A stretch of DNA of 64,000 nucleotides, taken from NCBI RefSeq assembly GCF_039539345.1, contig NZ_BAABCY010000078.1, forward strand, positions 99,814-163,813. The letters run 5' to 3'. The translations under genes were made by a program, and so were the position numbers. The notes beneath the pieces were generated by a model that saw only the letters and a program-made list of their open reading frames with translations, ran no database searches and had not been told where the DNA came from. Shown here in pieces: positions 62,348 through 64,000 of this stretch (the stretch's first letter is position 1; each line of letters begins with the position of its first letter). The DNA comes from Snuella lapsa. Lineage in GTDB: Bacteria; Bacteroidota; Bacteroidia; Flavobacteriales; Flavobacteriaceae.

Positions 62348-63907
62348 TTATCTCGGTAAACCTTTTAAAATAACAATTTGAGATGCTTGGTTGTCTTCAT
62401 AAGAAGAATTAGTATGCCCATCTAAATCTTTAAAATCATCATGTCTCCAGTAATGGGGTTGTAATGCTAGGATAAAAGTGCCTGGTACACCAACCTTATC
62501 AGATATATCTACTAATGCTCCAAACTCACCACTTAAACCAGTGCTGTTGTTTTGAGCGAGATCTTGTCTAACAACCAGTTCTAATACTTTACTGGGGTAG
62601 TTTCCGTTGATATCAGTTTGGTATATTTGAGCAGCATGGCCTCTGTTAAACGAATTAGGGTCTTCTTGGATATACACAAAGTTTTCGGTTACGCAAATGT
62701 TGTCGGGGCTTTGAAGTTCAGGCAAATTCCCGTCCATGTTGTTTGTGTCTGTATTTCCACTAACGATTTGTGTTAATTTACCTGCTAGAGGATTTGTTTC
62801 ATCCAACTCTAACTTGTAGACAGTCCCCCAGTCGTTGTATGTGCCTCGTCCAGGTCCTCTACCTGTTACGGCAAAAAATACATTTCTACCGTTGGTATCG
62901 TTACCTTTTTGGTAATCAACATCTTCAACGCGCATAAATTGCGATGCATATACATCCATACAAGCAGTTTCCATTTCACTTTTGGTAAGGTCTTTACCAT
63001 TAGCAATCTCAACAAATTCCACATCGTAAGTGTTACCAAAGTCTAAGCTACTTTCGTTATATATTGTGTTGGCAGCAACATCTTGAATACCATTAGCACC
63101 ATCTGATACTTGCTTAAACCGTAGAACATATATTTTTCCGTTGGTTAAATCGGCATCGCCGTTTTCGGAGTAGTACATGGTTACCTGTCCTTCAGAACCG
63201 CTAGAATCGTCGTCTCCACCAATGATAACGGTTTTTCCAGAGTAAGCATCTTTTGGAAGAGGTGTGGCATTTTCCCAAGAAAACTCGCCTAAAGCATCCA
63301 GTCCAAAGTCGGCAGTAGGTGTAGGGGTCTCAACCCAAGGATCAATGCCCTTAACGTCGTAATTAATGCTTTCTGAAGCAGATAAAAACAAGTCCTTGTC
63401 GCCACCATGAATGTCTTTTTCCCACATCGTGGCCGAACATTGTCTGGCAAAGTCGGCTACCCCTGAGTTTAGCAAGTAATCTCCTGAAATAGGCATTAAG
63501 TTTTCATCCAATCGTATTCTGGCTACAGCATAGCTGTCCTCGCAATTTACAACATATATATATTCATCGCCGTCTTTTAAAAAACCAGCACCATCAGCAG
63601 AACCGGCTAATTGAAAATTGCCATCAATAACATCGGGAGTGCTTATTATTGAGTAAGCGGTAACATAATTAAACTGTGGAGCAATAGCCACTAGAGGTTC
63701 GTATGGAGATTTGTTTGAGAACATGGTGGGTTCTGGAACAAAGTCTTTTCCATCTTCACCGTCTTCACCGTCTTCACCGTCCTTTCCGTCTTTTCCGTCA
63801 ATACCATTTATGCCGTCTTTCCCATCTTCGGGTTGACAGGCAGTGGTTGTTAATGACAGAACTGAAAAGAATAGTATTTGTAAAATCAGTTTGTTAAAAG
63901 TTTTCAT
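62348..63907 (-). CDS. PhoX/DUF839-like lipoprotein with collagen-like linker
   Basis: 519 residues. Lipobox TTAC (Cys24), then QPED and nine Gly-X-Y triplets (G29-D55; GKD, GIN, GID, GED units), then a ~460-residue DUF839/PhoX-type beta-propeller-like region with LAGSADGAGFLKDGDEYIYVVNCEDSYAVARIRLDE, MRVEDVDY, VFFAVTGRGP, LQSPDNICVTENFVYIQEDPN. In the PhoX family, related acidic/His residues bind Ca/Fe for phosphatase action; I cannot confirm that activity here. The acidic residues right after Cys24 suit a surface-export signal of Bacteroidota lipoproteins. Confidence 0.78.
   Translation of the reverse strand: MKTFNKLILQILFFSVLSLTTTACQPEDGKDGINGIDGKDGKDGEDGEDGEDGKDFVPEPTMFSNKSPYEPLVAIAPQFNYVTAYSIISTPDVIDGNFQLAGSADGAGFLKDGDEYIYVVNCEDSYAVARIRLDENLMPISGDYLLNSGVADFARQCSATMWEKDIHGGDKDLFLSASESINYDVKGIDPWVETPTPTADFGLDALGEFSWENATPLPKDAYSGKTVIIGGDDDSSGSEGQVTMYYSENGDADLTNGKIYVLRFKQVSDGANGIQDVAANTIYNESSLDFGNTYDVEFVEIANGKDLTKSEMETACMDVYASQFMRVEDVDYQKGNDTNGRNVFFAVTGRGPGRGTYNDWGTVYKLELDETNPLAGKLTQIVSGNTDTNNMDGNLPELQSPDNICVTENFVYIQEDPNSFNRGHAAQIYQTDINGNYPSKVLELVVRQDLAQNNSTGLSGEFGALVDISDKVGVPGTFILALQPHYWRHDDFKDLDGHTNSSYEDNQASQIVILKGLPR
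63743..63823 (-). repeat. Tandem 9-nt-type repeats coding Gly-X-Y triplets
   Basis: Encodes residues 29-55 of the PhoX-like lipoprotein. Three adjacent GGTGAAGAC-type units (plus-strand GTCTTCACC) are near-identical, the others diverged. Confidence 0.8.
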
Positions 63908-64000
63908 ATCTAAAGTTTTATTTAAAATTATTTGAATATCCGTAATACATCATAATTCAAAAAATAGGGTTATTTTTGAAAAAACAGTGTCTCTATGAAT

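Noticed and set aside
63743..63823. Tandem repeats resembling a CRISPR array
   Set aside because: Units are 9 nt with no spacers and encode Gly-X-Y triplets in frame; no cas genes anywhere in the window.

Overview
The window is ordinary low-GC chromosome from a marine-type Flavobacteriaceae bacterium (phylum Bacteroidota). The evidence is consistent across the window. There is a division/cell-wall cluster with a long-tailed FtsZ, a short 287-residue primary sigma factor, and many -7 boxes of the form TAnnTTTG. There are also a PorT-type type IX secretion (T9SS) gene, secreted proteins with T9SS C-terminal sorting domains, a TamL-type lipoprotein, and many SusC-like or lipoprotein signal sequences.

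Layout. 1-9782: the dcw cluster on the + strand, mraY (5' end cut off by the window)-murD-ftsW-murG-murC-ftsQ-ftsA-ftsZ, closed by a strong terminator. 9.9-12.3 kb: yqeY, a tRNA-Arg(TCG) whose 3' end is duplicated 145 bp downstream (a likely integration scar), an MtfA-like metallopeptidase and a CBS-pair protein. 12.3-24.5 kb: mostly - strand housekeeping genes, namely rpe, rpoD, pnp, rpsO, accD, fba, tamL, porT and menG/ubiE, with a + strand TrmH-family methyltransferase in between. 25-27.8 kb: the potassium uptake pair trkA-trkH. 28-31.7 kb: a small accessory stretch with a T9SS-exported protein, a LuxR-type regulator and a complete IS3-family element (inverted repeats, 4-bp target duplication, programmed frameshift). 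31.7-45 kb: aminotransferase, desaturase, rsmG, a TPR protein, a 1647-residue multidomain T9SS protein, an FKBP lipoprotein, htpG and fabH. 45-51.7 kb: an outer-membrane beta-barrel receptor, a CoA-binding protein, a sodium:solute symporter, recR and a family 2 glycosyltransferase. 51.8-60.1 kb: 2-oxoacid dehydrogenase E2, an exonuclease, an FAH-family hydrolase, an HPt protein, cinA, rpmB-rpmG-DUF4295, ftsY, a SRPBCC protein and rimO. 60.2-63.9 kb: two surface-type lipoproteins, a di-haem cytochrome c peroxidase with an extra N-terminal region and a PhoX/DUF839-like protein with a collagen-like Gly-X-Y linker.

Functional themes: peptidoglycan synthesis and division; transcription and RNA turnover (rpoD, pnp, rpsO); fatty-acid synthesis (accD, fabH, desaturase); outer-membrane biogenesis and T9SS export (tamL, porT and two cargo proteins); and membrane targeting (ftsY). 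I found no CRISPR array, phage, defence island or biosynthetic cluster, and no obviously new multi-gene system. The items most worth a second look are non-coding: the tRNA-Arg att-like scar with its nested hairpins, a diverged repeat pair upstream of trkA and ftsY, a run of four hairpins (two of them loop-free perfect palindromes) between fabH and the receptor gene, and the freshly inserted IS3 element next to a LuxR regulator.
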